DNA of 6,600 nucleotides. Origin: an uncultured Clostridia bacterium (lineage in GTDB: Bacteria; Bacillota; Clostridia; TANB77; CAG-508). Shown piece by piece: positions 1 to 5,142 of the stretch (within the stretch, counting starts at the first letter, position 1; the number at the start of each line of letters is the position of its first letter). The stretch is from positions 1-6,600 of the forward strand of contig CAPNDH010000058.1 of the NCBI GenBank assembly GCA_948664205.1, in the 5' to 3' direction. A program made the translations under genes and the position numbers. The notes under the pieces were generated by a model. That model saw only the letters and a program-made list of their open reading frames with translations, was not told the origin of the DNA and made no database searches.

Positions 1-285
1 TTTTAGGCTATCTAATATTTTTATTGCTCCTTCTGCAAAGTTTTCTGCACTTGATATACTATATACTGTTGGAAGTTCTATTACTATATCAACTCCACTT
101 CGTAGTGCCATATCTGTTTTTACCCATTTATTTACTAAAGAAGTATTTCCTCTTTGAGTAAAGTTACCTGAAATTACAGCAACTACATAGTCTGCACCTG
201 TTTGTTTTTTTGCTTCTTCTATTTGATATAAATGTCCATTATGAAATGGATTATATTCTGCTATAATTCCTAAAACTCTTGCCAT
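1..285 (-). CDS. tmcAL: tRNA(Met) cytidine acetate ligase, N-terminal part (runs off left edge)
   Basis: This is the N-terminal 95 codons of a TmcAL (YlbM-type) nucleotidyltransferase. The family uses ATP and acetate to make N4-acetylcytidine at the wobble position of elongator tRNA-Met, in the cytoplasm. Translating leftward from the ATG at 285-283 gives MARVLGIIAEYNPFHNGH; the HNGH is the HxGH nucleotide-binding signature of this superfamily. Further in are VISGNFTQRG, the most characteristic TmcAL motif, and then a VNKWVKTDMAL stretch and an IELPTVYS stretch, all at the expected spacing. The full family length is about 400 residues, so roughly three quarters lies outside the window. An AAAGGAG site sits about 8 bases upstream of the ATG and supports this start. 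The frame is open to base 1. I see no clear promoter for it in the intergenic region. Confidence 0.93.
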   Translation of the reverse strand, partial: MARVLGIIAEYNPFHNGHLYQIEEAKKQTGADYVVAVISGNFTQRGNTSLVNKWVKTDMALRSGVDIVIELPTVYSISSAENFAEGAIKILDSLK

Positions 286-313
286 AAGGTATACTCCTTT
301 CTTAAATTAGATG

Positions 314-348
314 TTGGAAGTTGGAAGTTAGAAGTTAGAAGTTGGAAA
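314..348. repeat. five-unit heptamer tandem repeat (TTRGAAR)
   Basis: Five consecutive 7-bp units read TTGGAAG, TTGGAAG, TTAGAAG, TTAGAAG and TTGGAAA. They differ only by G/A changes. The array lies about 30 bases upstream of the tmcAL start codon, inside its likely 5' untranslated region, where the transcript would carry a C/T-rich version. The function is unknown; slippage-generated low-complexity sequence is the simplest explanation. Confidence 0.8.
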
Positions 349-468
349 TTAATATTCTATTTTTTCTATTATTTCTTCCTTTTCCCTCTCTTATATTTAG
401 CTACTATTCACTGTTCTTTAATTAACATACACTATCAGCAAATAATATATTTTATTTTTTATATTTGC

Positions 469-497
469 TTGTACTTTTTTTTATACATTGGTATAAT
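469..497 (+). promoter_or_regulatory. sigma-A-type promoter for rnhA
   Basis: TTGTAC (469-474) and a perfect TATAAT (492-497) are separated by 17 bp. Transcription would start near 504 and leave a leader of about 75 bases before the rnhA start codon. An AAGGAGG site (564-570) lies 8 bases before that ATG. Confidence 0.7.
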
Positions 498-578
498 ATC
501 ATAAAAGTTACAAAATTACAATTAAAATGATAAAAAGTTTTAAATTATTTGTATATATGCTAAAAGGAGGCACTTTTT

Positions 579-1015
579 ATGGATGAAATTACTATTTATA
601 CTGATGGAGCATGTTCACGGTAACCCTGGTCCACGGTGGTTGGGGCTCAATTTTAATGTTCAAAGATATAAAAAAGGAAATATCTGGATCAAATAAAAAT
701 ACTACCAACAATATTATGGAGCTTACCGCTGTTATAGAAGCTTTGCGATTGGTTAAATATCCATGTAAAATAAAAATTTATAGTGATAGTGCATATGTTG
801 TAAATGCTTTTTCACAAGGTTGGATTTATAATTGGATTAAAAAAGGTTGGAGAACTGCTGATGGAAGTTTAGTTAAAAATAAAGAATTATGGGAAGAACT
901 ATATTCATTTACTAAAACTCATGAAATTGAGTTTATTAAAGTTAAAGGTCATAGTGATAATGAGTTTAACAATAGATGTGACGAGCTTGCGAGGGGTGCG
1001 ATTTCAACTATTTAA
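579..1015 (+). pseudogene. rnhA: ribonuclease HI, disrupted by two +1 insertions
   Basis: RNase HI cleaves the RNA strand of RNA-DNA hybrids. The ATG at 579 has an AAGGAGG site 8 bases upstream and opens with MDEITIYTDGACS, the family's first strand with the first catalytic Asp (D9). The frame then meets CGG and a TAA stop at 621. Removing one C at 618 and one C at 634 gives SGNPGPGGWGS and a continuous protein of 144 residues, a normal length. The remaining hallmarks are intact: TTNNIMEL (Glu), YSDSAYV (Asp), the basic region around WIKKGWRTADG, VKGHSDN (His) and NRCDELAR (Asp). As written, the longest open frame (from an ATG at 611) lacks the first strand and D9 and has no ribosome-binding site, so it should be inactive. 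The catalytic core shows no other decay, which suggests a very recent mutation or a sequencing or assembly error. A bidirectional terminator follows. Confidence 0.9.
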
Positions 1016-1072
1016 AGTTATATTTTAGAAATCCAATATAATAAATAACACAGAGTACTTTTCTAGTACATC

Positions 1073-1110
1073 AAAAAGAAAAATGCCCTAAATAAGGCAT
1101 TTTTCTTTTT
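1073..1110. terminator. bidirectional intrinsic terminator between rnhA and the A cassette
   Basis: A perfect 15-bp inverted repeat (1073-1087 with 1096-1110) flanks an 8-base loop. The GGC/GCC core carries A-rich and T-rich outer arms, giving a U-tract on either strand. It lies 57 bases after the rnhA stop and 40 bases after the A2 stop, so it can end both convergent transcripts. Confidence 0.85.
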
Positions 1111-1149
1111 TGCACTAATGCAATTTTATCTTCCTGACCATAATTCTTC

Positions 1150-1371
1150 CTACTCTTCATACTTGTGTAGTTTTGCTTCTCGTTCTGCTTTTAATTTTTG
1201 ATTTTCTTTTAATACATCATTCAGCTGTTTCTCAAGATCTCTCTTTTCCATTCTTAACCTACTGTTTTCCTCCCGAATTTTTTCAAGTTCAACAGTACAC
1301 TCTTTAAGTTTTTCTGCAGCTATATATCTGTCAATTTCTTTCTCCTGAGAATGTGAAAGTGGTCCTATCAT
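1150..1371 (-). CDS. small leucine-zipper-like coiled-coil protein (A2)
   Basis: I do not recognise a family for this 73-residue protein. From about residue 20 onward it looks like one continuous charged helix with heptad periodicity: 'a' positions L22, L29, N36, K43, L50, N57 and 'd' positions C25, I32, L39, L46, V53, L60. Asparagines at 'a' positions are typical of parallel dimeric zippers. There is no signal peptide or membrane segment, so it is probably cytoplasmic. An AGGAGG site lies 10 bases before the ATG. It is the second gene of a two-gene cassette, 29 bases behind A1, and shares its promoter. It is related to B2 (2512-2670): 16 identical bases cover the (I/L)REEN segment in the same heptad register. 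Codon use and ribosome-binding site support a real gene. Function is unknown; a dimerising partner or scaffold role is only an inference from the zipper. Confidence 0.75.
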   Translation of the reverse strand: MIGPLSHSQEKEIDRYIAAEKLKECTVELEKIREENSRLRMEKRDLEKQLNDVLKENQKLKAEREAKLHKYEE

Positions 1372-1400
1372 CGTTTATTTTCCTCCTTTTATTTAAATTG

Positions 1401-1622
1401 TTATTTGTTACGTTGACAATGATATCTTACTTTCTGAACTCTTTTAATTTTTTGTTGCTGATTTCTTTGCATAATTATAACTTTCTTGCTTATTTCATTT
1501 TTTGAAATTTCTTCGTTAGATCTTTTTATACTTTCTTTTAAGTCAATCTTATTAGTTATTGATCTTATAGTTTGTTCTATAGCATTAGCTCTTGACATTG
1601 CAGATAATATTGTAGCATACAT
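1401..1622 (-). CDS. small basic protein of unknown function (A1)
   Basis: This 73-residue protein belongs to no family I recognise. The N-terminal half (MYATILSAMSRANAIEQTIRS...) looks amphipathic and helical. The C-terminal third (residues 52-73) has eight Lys/Arg, a QQQ run and no acidic residue, and contains RYHC at 66-69. A basic tail of this kind could contact nucleic acid or the membrane surface, but that is inference. It is the first gene of a two-gene cassette with A2. The start at 1622 is supported by an AGGAGG site 9 bases upstream and a strong promoter (1669-1697). B1 has the same position in the second cassette and shares RYH near its C terminus, although the rest of the alignment is weak. 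Confidence 0.72.
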   Translation of the reverse strand: MYATILSAMSRANAIEQTIRSITNKIDLKESIKRSNEEISKNEISKKVIIMQRNQQQKIKRVQKVRYHCQRNK

Positions 1623-1668
1623 GGAAATTACCTCCTAAAATGTATTATTTTACTGTGTTACACTTTAC

Positions 1669-1697
1669 ATTTTACTAAATTATGTTAATTTTGTCAA
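1669..1697 (-). promoter_or_regulatory. strong sigma-A-type promoter for the A1-A2 cassette
   Basis: On the minus strand, a consensus TTGACA (1697-1692) and TAAAAT (1674-1669) are separated by exactly 17 bp. Transcription would start near 1662, giving a leader of about 40 bases before A1. Its -35 element lies 26 bp from the -35 of the divergent BI-1 promoter, so a regulator bound between them could affect both. Confidence 0.8.
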
Positions 1698-1723
1698 TTA
1701 ATTATGAATTTTTTTATAAAATC

Positions 1724-1754
1724 TTTACATATTTTAATTTTTATATGTTATAAT
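1724..1754 (+). promoter_or_regulatory. promoter for the BI-1 family gene (extended -10)
   Basis: TTTACA (1724-1729) and a perfect TATAAT (1749-1754) are separated by 19 bp. A TG one base upstream of the -10 (1746-1747) makes it an extended -10 promoter, which tolerates the long spacer. GAAGGAGGA (1771-1779) lies 6 bases before the BI-1 start at 1786. Confidence 0.7.
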
Positions 1755-1785
1755 TATAAAAAACAAAAAAGAAGGAGGATTTTTT

Positions 1786-2469
1786 ATGATCGGTGAAGAA
1801 AATGGAGAACCAATAGTTCAAGAAGTAAAAAATGACTTTATTCCAAAAACATTTTTCTGGATGTTCTTAGGTTTATTAGGAACTGCAATTGTTGCGTGGT
1901 ATACTTATTCTTCTGGGCTATTTATTAACATTTTAGCTAATGATGCTTTTGGTATTTTACTTATTGCTGAAGTAGTAGTAGTTTTACTATTTTCATTTTT
2001 ATTTAGAAAACTTTCACCTACTGCTGTTGGCATACTTTACTTTATTTATGCAGCCATAAATGGTGTAACTATGTCTACTATATTTGTAGTATTTGAATTA
2101 AATTCAATAATACTATTATTTATAGCTTCTAGTGTACTTTTTGGAGGCTTAGCACTTTATGGTTATAAAACTTCAAAAGATTTAAGTAATTGGCGTACTT
2201 TACTTTTTGGAACTTTACTTATAGGCTTAATTGTTAGTTTAGTGAATTTGTTTATTAAAAATAGTATGTTAGATATTATTCTTGATTGGGTAATATTACT
2301 AGTTTTCTTTGGAATTACTGCTTATGATATGAATAAAATAAAACAACTTTCATTAGACGAGAATTTAGATAAAAGTAAATTACACATTTATGGTGCAATG
2401 GAATTATATTTAGATTTTATAAATATATTTTTGCGTATACTTTCTATTTTTGGAAAGAGAAGAAATTAA
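1786..2469 (+). CDS. Bax inhibitor-1 (BI-1/YccA) family membrane protein
   Basis: This 227-residue, very hydrophobic protein has about seven membrane helices, starting near residue 24 after a short polar, acidic N terminus. The C-terminal part carries the family signature: AYDMNKIKQL (about 179-188), then GAMELYLDFINIFLRIL (203-219). The two aspartates D181 and D210 correspond to the diaspartyl pair described in the Bacillus subtilis homologue YetJ, where it forms a pH-sensitive calcium-leak gate. The protein therefore probably sits in the cytoplasmic membrane and may conduct or respond to calcium or protons; that role is inferred from the family. Length is normal and no residue looks missing. 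It has its own promoter and terminator, so it is monocistronic. It lies between two cassettes of small genes on the opposite strand. Confidence 0.88.
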   Translation: MIGEENGEPIVQEVKNDFIPKTFFWMFLGLLGTAIVAWYTYSSGLFINILANDAFGILLIAEVVVVLLFSFLFRKLSPTAVGILYFIYAAINGVTMSTIFVVFELNSIILLFIASSVLFGGLALYGYKTSKDLSNWRTLLFGTLLIGLIVSLVNLFIKNSMLDIILDWVILLVFFGITAYDMNKIKQLSLDENLDKSKLHIYGAMELYLDFINIFLRILSIFGKRRN

Positions 2470-2513
2470 CACACAAAAAAGCAAAGGACAGCGCCCTTTG
2501 CTTTTTGTGTGTT
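2468..2513. terminator. bidirectional terminator shared by the BI-1 gene and B2
   Basis: A GC-containing 7-bp core (2481-2487 with 2495-2501, loop ACAGCGC) is extended by A/T pairs and CACAC/GTGTG arms to a stem of about 20 bp with one bulged base. The stop codons of the two convergent genes lie at the outer ends of the arms (BI-1 TAA at 2467-2469, B2 TAA at 2514-2512). Both directions have T-rich downstream arms. Confidence 0.82.
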
Positions 2514-2670
2514 ATACAATCTCTTCTATTTCAATACCATACAACCTTTCCTTAAGTTTAGCATTTTCATTTTTAAGGTTTCCAACTTCATTTTTAAGTT
2601 TCCTGTTTTCCTCCCGAAGTTCTTCAACTTCATCTAACAACATGTTAAAATTTGACTTGAAACTTGACAT
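2512..2670 (-). CDS. 52-residue leucine-zipper protein (B2)
   Basis: This small gene starts with ATG at 2670, 8 bases after AAGGAGG, and ends with TAA at the foot of the terminator. Residues 11-43 form a textbook leucine zipper: leucines at 11, 18, 25, 32 and 39 ('d'), with V15, N22, V29, N36 and L43 at 'a'. This alternation of valine and asparagine resembles GCN4-type parallel dimers. There is no basic region like that of bZIP proteins, no signal peptide and no membrane segment. It is the second gene of a cassette, 28 bases behind B1. Its ELREENRKL segment matches EKIREENSRL of A2, with 16 identical bases (2603-2618 and 1262-1277). The family and function are unknown. The clean heptad pattern and good ribosome-binding site make a real gene likely despite the small size. 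Confidence 0.72.
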   Translation of the reverse strand: MSSFKSNFNMLLDEVEELREENRKLKNEVGNLKNENAKLKERLYGIEIEEIV

Positions 2671-2698
2671 AGTACTTTCCTCCTTATGATGTATTTTT

Positions 2699-2890
2699 TT
2701 ACCTAAACATATTCTTGTGGTACCGTTTTTTGTTAACTGTTGGTGAATTTTTAGATTGTTTTAACCTTAGAGTATCCCTTTCTTTTTCTGCTTTTCTCAT
2801 TGTTCTTTCTTTTGCTTTAATAACTGTCATAGGCGTTACATGAGGGTAGAATATTTGAAAATTCCACAAATCAAAAGAATTCCAACTCAT
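2699..2890 (-). CDS. small basic protein of unknown function (B1)
   Basis: I recognise no family for this 63-residue protein. The N terminus is rich in aromatics (W3, F6, W9, F11, F14, Y15). The middle (about 22-45) is a highly charged, probably helical stretch rich in Lys, Arg and Glu. The C terminus is basic and includes KKRYHKN (54-60), recalling VRYHC of A1. ATG at 2890 is preceded at 8 bases by AAGGAGG, within a leader almost identical to that of A1 (TACATTTTA[A]GGAGG). It is the first gene of the second cassette, followed by B2, and has its own promoter just after the PBP gene. Its frame relative to B2 is +1 with no stop between a CGG at codon 56 and the B2 start. A function cannot be assigned. 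Confidence 0.68.
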   Translation of the reverse strand: MSWNSFDLWNFQIFYPHVTPMTVIKAKERTMRKAEKERDTLRLKQSKNSPTVNKKRYHKNMFR

Positions 2891-2934
2891 AATGTCTTCC
2901 TCCTTAAAATGTAGTATGAAACTCAGGTTATAAT

Positions 2935-2950
2935 TGGTATTTACCTCCTA
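2935..2950 (-). other. orphan ribosome-binding site with degraded start, resembling A1
   Basis: The minus strand reads TAGGAGGTAAATACCA here. It matches 14 of 16 bases of the A1 translation start region (1622-1637, TAGGAGGTAATTTCCA). At A1 the last A begins the ATG start codon; here the sequence continues ATTAT and no reading frame follows (a TGA comes almost at once). It looks like the remnant start of another A1-like gene ahead of B1. Confidence 0.5.
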
Positions 2951-2975
2951 CTTATTTTATACATATTACTTATAC

Positions 2976-3004
2976 AGTATATCACTTTATGTAAAATTTA
3001 TCAA
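2976..3004 (-). promoter_or_regulatory. promoter for the B1-B2 cassette (extended -10)
   Basis: On the minus strand, TTGATA (3004-2999) and TATACT (2981-2976) are separated by 17 bp, with TG one base upstream of the -10. The promoter begins 12 bases after the PBP stop codon. I see no terminator between the two, so read-through from the PBP gene could also feed the cassette. Confidence 0.7.
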
Positions 3005-3016
3005 ATATTATTCAAT

Positions 3017-5026
3017 TTATTTTAATATATCTTTTACTTTGTCTACTACATAGTGGCTTCCACCTCGACCTTGTACATCTTCTACCATGCTTACTATTAG
3101 TAATTGTTTTCCACTATTTTCGTCTGCTATAAATGTGTTATACCAGCCTAGCTCTCTTCCTTCTTTATCATCTTTTGAAGCTTTTATTTCTGCTGTTCCT
3201 GTTTTTCCTGCTACTGTTAGCCCTTCTATTTTTGCGCTGTGAGCTGTTCCTTTTGGATTTTCTACTACTTGTATTAAGCTTTCTTTTATTTTATTGGCTG
3301 TTTCTTTACTAAATGCATTTTCTTTAAAATATGAAACAGCTATACCTTCTTTATATTCTAAGTAAAGGTTTATCATATTTCCTTCATTTACAAATGCCGA
3401 ATATACCATTGCCATGTGAATTGGGTTTGCCAGTACTTCTGCTTGTCCATAACCACTATTTGCAAGCTGTGTTTCGTTTGCAAATGTATCATTATTAGAA
3501 TAACTTGATTTTAAATTTCCTAGTGGTGTTTGAATTTCTTTATTAAACCCTATAGTATTTAAACTTTGTGCAAATTTATCTTTTCCTATTTTTAATGCTG
3601 CTTTTGCAAAATATATGTTATCTGAGTAAATTAATGCATTTTGTAAGTTGGCTTTTCCACTATATGTAGCAAGTGTTGTTATATAAAAATCTTTCCAACT
3701 TGAGTCTTTTTGCCATTTTGTTCCACTTGTTCCAAAGTCATCTTCTGATGTAAAGCTATTTGTATCTAAGCCTACTGCACCTGTTATAGGTTTAAATGAT
3801 GAACCTGGTGCATAACTTGCTAAAAACCTATTATATAAAGGTTTATTTTCATTATTTGATAATTCATTCCATTTATTTGTTGTCATTCCTAAACTAAAAT
3901 CATTTGAGTTAAATGTTGGGGTACTAACTAATGCAAGTATTTCTCCTGTTTTTGGATTTATTACAACTGATGCACTTTTATCTTGCTTAAATTGTTCATA
4001 TAATTTTGATTGAATGTTAGAATCTATTGTAAGTTTTATATCTTCTCCATTTTTTAAATCTCTTTTAGCTATTGTTTTTATTTTGTTTCCATTTGAATCT
4101 GTTATATATATTTCTGCTCCATTTATTCCACGTAATCTACTTTCATATATTCTTTCTAAACCAGATTTACCTATTATGCTGTTTGCTGTATAACCATATG
4201 CTTTCTTTTCTTCTAATTCTTCTGCATTTATTCCTTGTACATAACCTAATAATTGTGATGTTGCTTCTCCTAAATTATATATCCTTTCTTCTGTGTCAAT
4301 TATTTTAATACCTTTAATTTCTAATAATTTTTGTTTTAACTGTGTTTCATTTTTTAATACTGTTCGTAATGGTACAAAAGTATCTTCTTTTACATATGAT
4401 GCAGATAAACTTCTTTTTATGGTTTCTTCAGAAATATTCAATAAATCTGCCACTATTTTTATATCTTGTTCTTTACTAGCTTCATTCATTTTTCCTGGTA
4501 CAAAACCTATTTGCGATGCTGTTTGTTCACCTGCTAGAATATTACCATTTCTATCCAATATTTTTCCTCTTTTTCCACTTAGTGTAGATACCCTAACTTT
4601 GTATTCATTATTTAAGCTTGGAAATATAATATTTGAAGACCACTTTATTTTATATGTATCATTTTCTTTAATTAAATTTGCTGTGTTTGAAAAACTTATT
4701 TCTCCAGCTAATGTATCTATAACTGTTGTGTATATAACCTCTGCCTTATTGCCATTTTTGGAAGTTTTTGCAATATTTAAATCTATTTTACTTACTTCTA
4801 TTCCTTCATATATATTTTTGTTTCTTGTTATATACTCTTCTTTTGCAGTTTCTTTAGTTGTTAGTTCATACATTGCATCATACTCTTTGTTTGTTATATG
4901 TGACATATAATCTTTTAATATGTCTTCTGGGCTTACTTTTTGTTTGTTTAATAATATTACTGTTATTATTGCAATTACTATAACTATAAGTATTATTATT
5001 GGTATTAATATTTTTTTACTTTTCAT
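3017..5026 (-). CDS. class B penicillin-binding protein (transpeptidase) with MecA-like N-terminal domain
   Basis: This 669-residue enzyme cross-links peptidoglycan on the outer face of the membrane and is a beta-lactam target. Order of parts: a membrane anchor (about 5-26); an NTF2-like MecA N-terminal domain (about 31-140, starting SPEDILKDYMSHITNKEYDAMYELT); the PBP dimerisation domain (about 150-310, with KRGKILDRNGNILA at 152-165); and the transpeptidase domain. The three catalytic motifs are present: SSFK (S409 the acylated serine, K412), SDN (468-470) and KTGT (608-611). The length fits the Bacillus PBP3 (PbpC) and MecA subgroup, which are monofunctional with no glycosyltransferase domain. 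The ATG at 5026 follows AAGGAG at 7 bases. It has its own promoter and lies downstream of the tyrS terminator, so it is not obviously in an operon. No mecR or blaI-type regulator is in view. Homology to MecA's fold does not by itself mean resistance. Confidence 0.93.
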   Translation of the reverse strand: MKSKKILIPIIILIVIVIAIITVILLNKQKVSPEDILKDYMSHITNKEYDAMYELTTKETAKEEYITRNKNIYEGIEVSKIDLNIAKTSKNGNKAEVIYTTVIDTLAGEISFSNTANLIKENDTYKIKWSSNIIFPSLNNEYKVRVSTLSGKRGKILDRNGNILAGEQTASQIGFVPGKMNEASKEQDIKIVADLLNISEETIKRSLSASYVKEDTFVPLRTVLKNETQLKQKLLEIKGIKIIDTEERIYNLGEATSQLLGYVQGINAEELEEKKAYGYTANSIIGKSGLERIYESRLRGINGAEIYITDSNGNKIKTIAKRDLKNGEDIKLTIDSNIQSKLYEQFKQDKSASVVINPKTGEILALVSTPTFNSNDFSLGMTTNKWNELSNNENKPLYNRFLASYAPGSSFKPITGAVGLDTNSFTSEDDFGTSGTKWQKDSSWKDFYITTLATYSGKANLQNALIYSDNIYFAKAALKIGKDKFAQSLNTIGFNKEIQTPLGNLKSSYSNNDTFANETQLANSGYGQAEVLANPIHMAMVYSAFVNEGNMINLYLEYKEGIAVSYFKENAFSKETANKIKESLIQVVENPKGTAHSAKIEGLTVAGKTGTAEIKASKDDKEGRELGWYNTFIADENSGKQLLIVSMVEDVQGRGGSHYVVDKVKDILK

Positions 5027-5056
5027 GGTTTTCTCCTTTTATTTTCTATTTTCATA

Positions 5057-5085
5057 ATCTTATCATAAAAAGTTTTACTTATCAA
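5057..5085 (-). promoter_or_regulatory. promoter for the PBP gene
   Basis: On the minus strand, TTGATA (5085-5080) and TAAGAT (5062-5057) are 17 bp apart, with TG one base upstream of the -10. The site lies between the tyrS terminator and the PBP start, about 30 bases before the start codon, consistent with independent transcription of the PBP gene. Confidence 0.65.
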
Positions 5086-5099
5086 TAAAAACAATTAGT

Positions 5100-5142
5100 G
5101 TATAAAAAATAATGGAGAAATTTTCTCCATTATTTTTTATAC
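5100..5142 (-). terminator. intrinsic terminator of tyrS
   Basis: A perfect 20-bp inverted repeat (5100-5119 with 5123-5142) flanks a 3-base loop. The inner stem is AATGGAGAA/TTCTCCATT and the outer part is A/T-rich, giving a U-tract after the hairpin on the minus strand. The last base of the tyrS stop codon (TAG, 5144-5142) is the first base of the stem. The symmetry means it may also stop plus-strand transcription. Confidence 0.88.

Larger units (their letters stand above)
286..578. other. intergenic region between divergent tmcAL and rnhA
   Basis: These 293 bases separate the divergent tmcAL (leftward) and rnhA (rightward) starts. They hold a heptamer tandem repeat near tmcAL (314-348), a pyrimidine-rich tract on the plus strand (about 357-395), and a rightward promoter (469-497). 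An 8-bp AT-rich inverted repeat (437-444 with 462-469, 17-base loop) abuts the -35 element; it could be an operator or chance. I see no convincing coding frame and no clear leftward promoter. Confidence 0.6.

Noticed and set aside
314..348. CRISPR-like array
   Set aside because: Units are 7 bp and directly adjacent with no spacers, and no cas gene is present.
611..1015. Start of a functional shortened RNase HI at the ATG at 611
   Set aside because: That ATG has no ribosome-binding site, and the product would lack the first beta strand and the first catalytic aspartate. The true start is 579, with an AAGGAGG site.
1150..1622. A1-A2 (and B1-B2) as a toxin-antitoxin module
   Set aside because: Small tandem genes fit the size, but I see no known toxin or antitoxin fold, no DNA-binding motif in the zipper protein and no operator palindrome at the promoter. 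The label would be a guess.
2450..2689. 79-codon plus-strand frame overlapping the end of the BI-1 gene
   Set aside because: It runs through the terminator hairpin and antisense to B2. The minus-strand B2 frame has the ribosome-binding site and a regular zipper pattern, so it is the better reading.
1150..2890. Mobile element carrying the two cassettes
   Set aside because: I found no transposase, integrase, flanking terminal inverted repeats or target duplication around the region.
4293..4910. 205-codon open frame on the plus strand inside the PBP gene
   Set aside because: It is antisense to a clearly coding gene with intact catalytic motifs, is dominated by residues expected from reversing AT-rich codons, and has no ribosome-binding site or recognisable motif.
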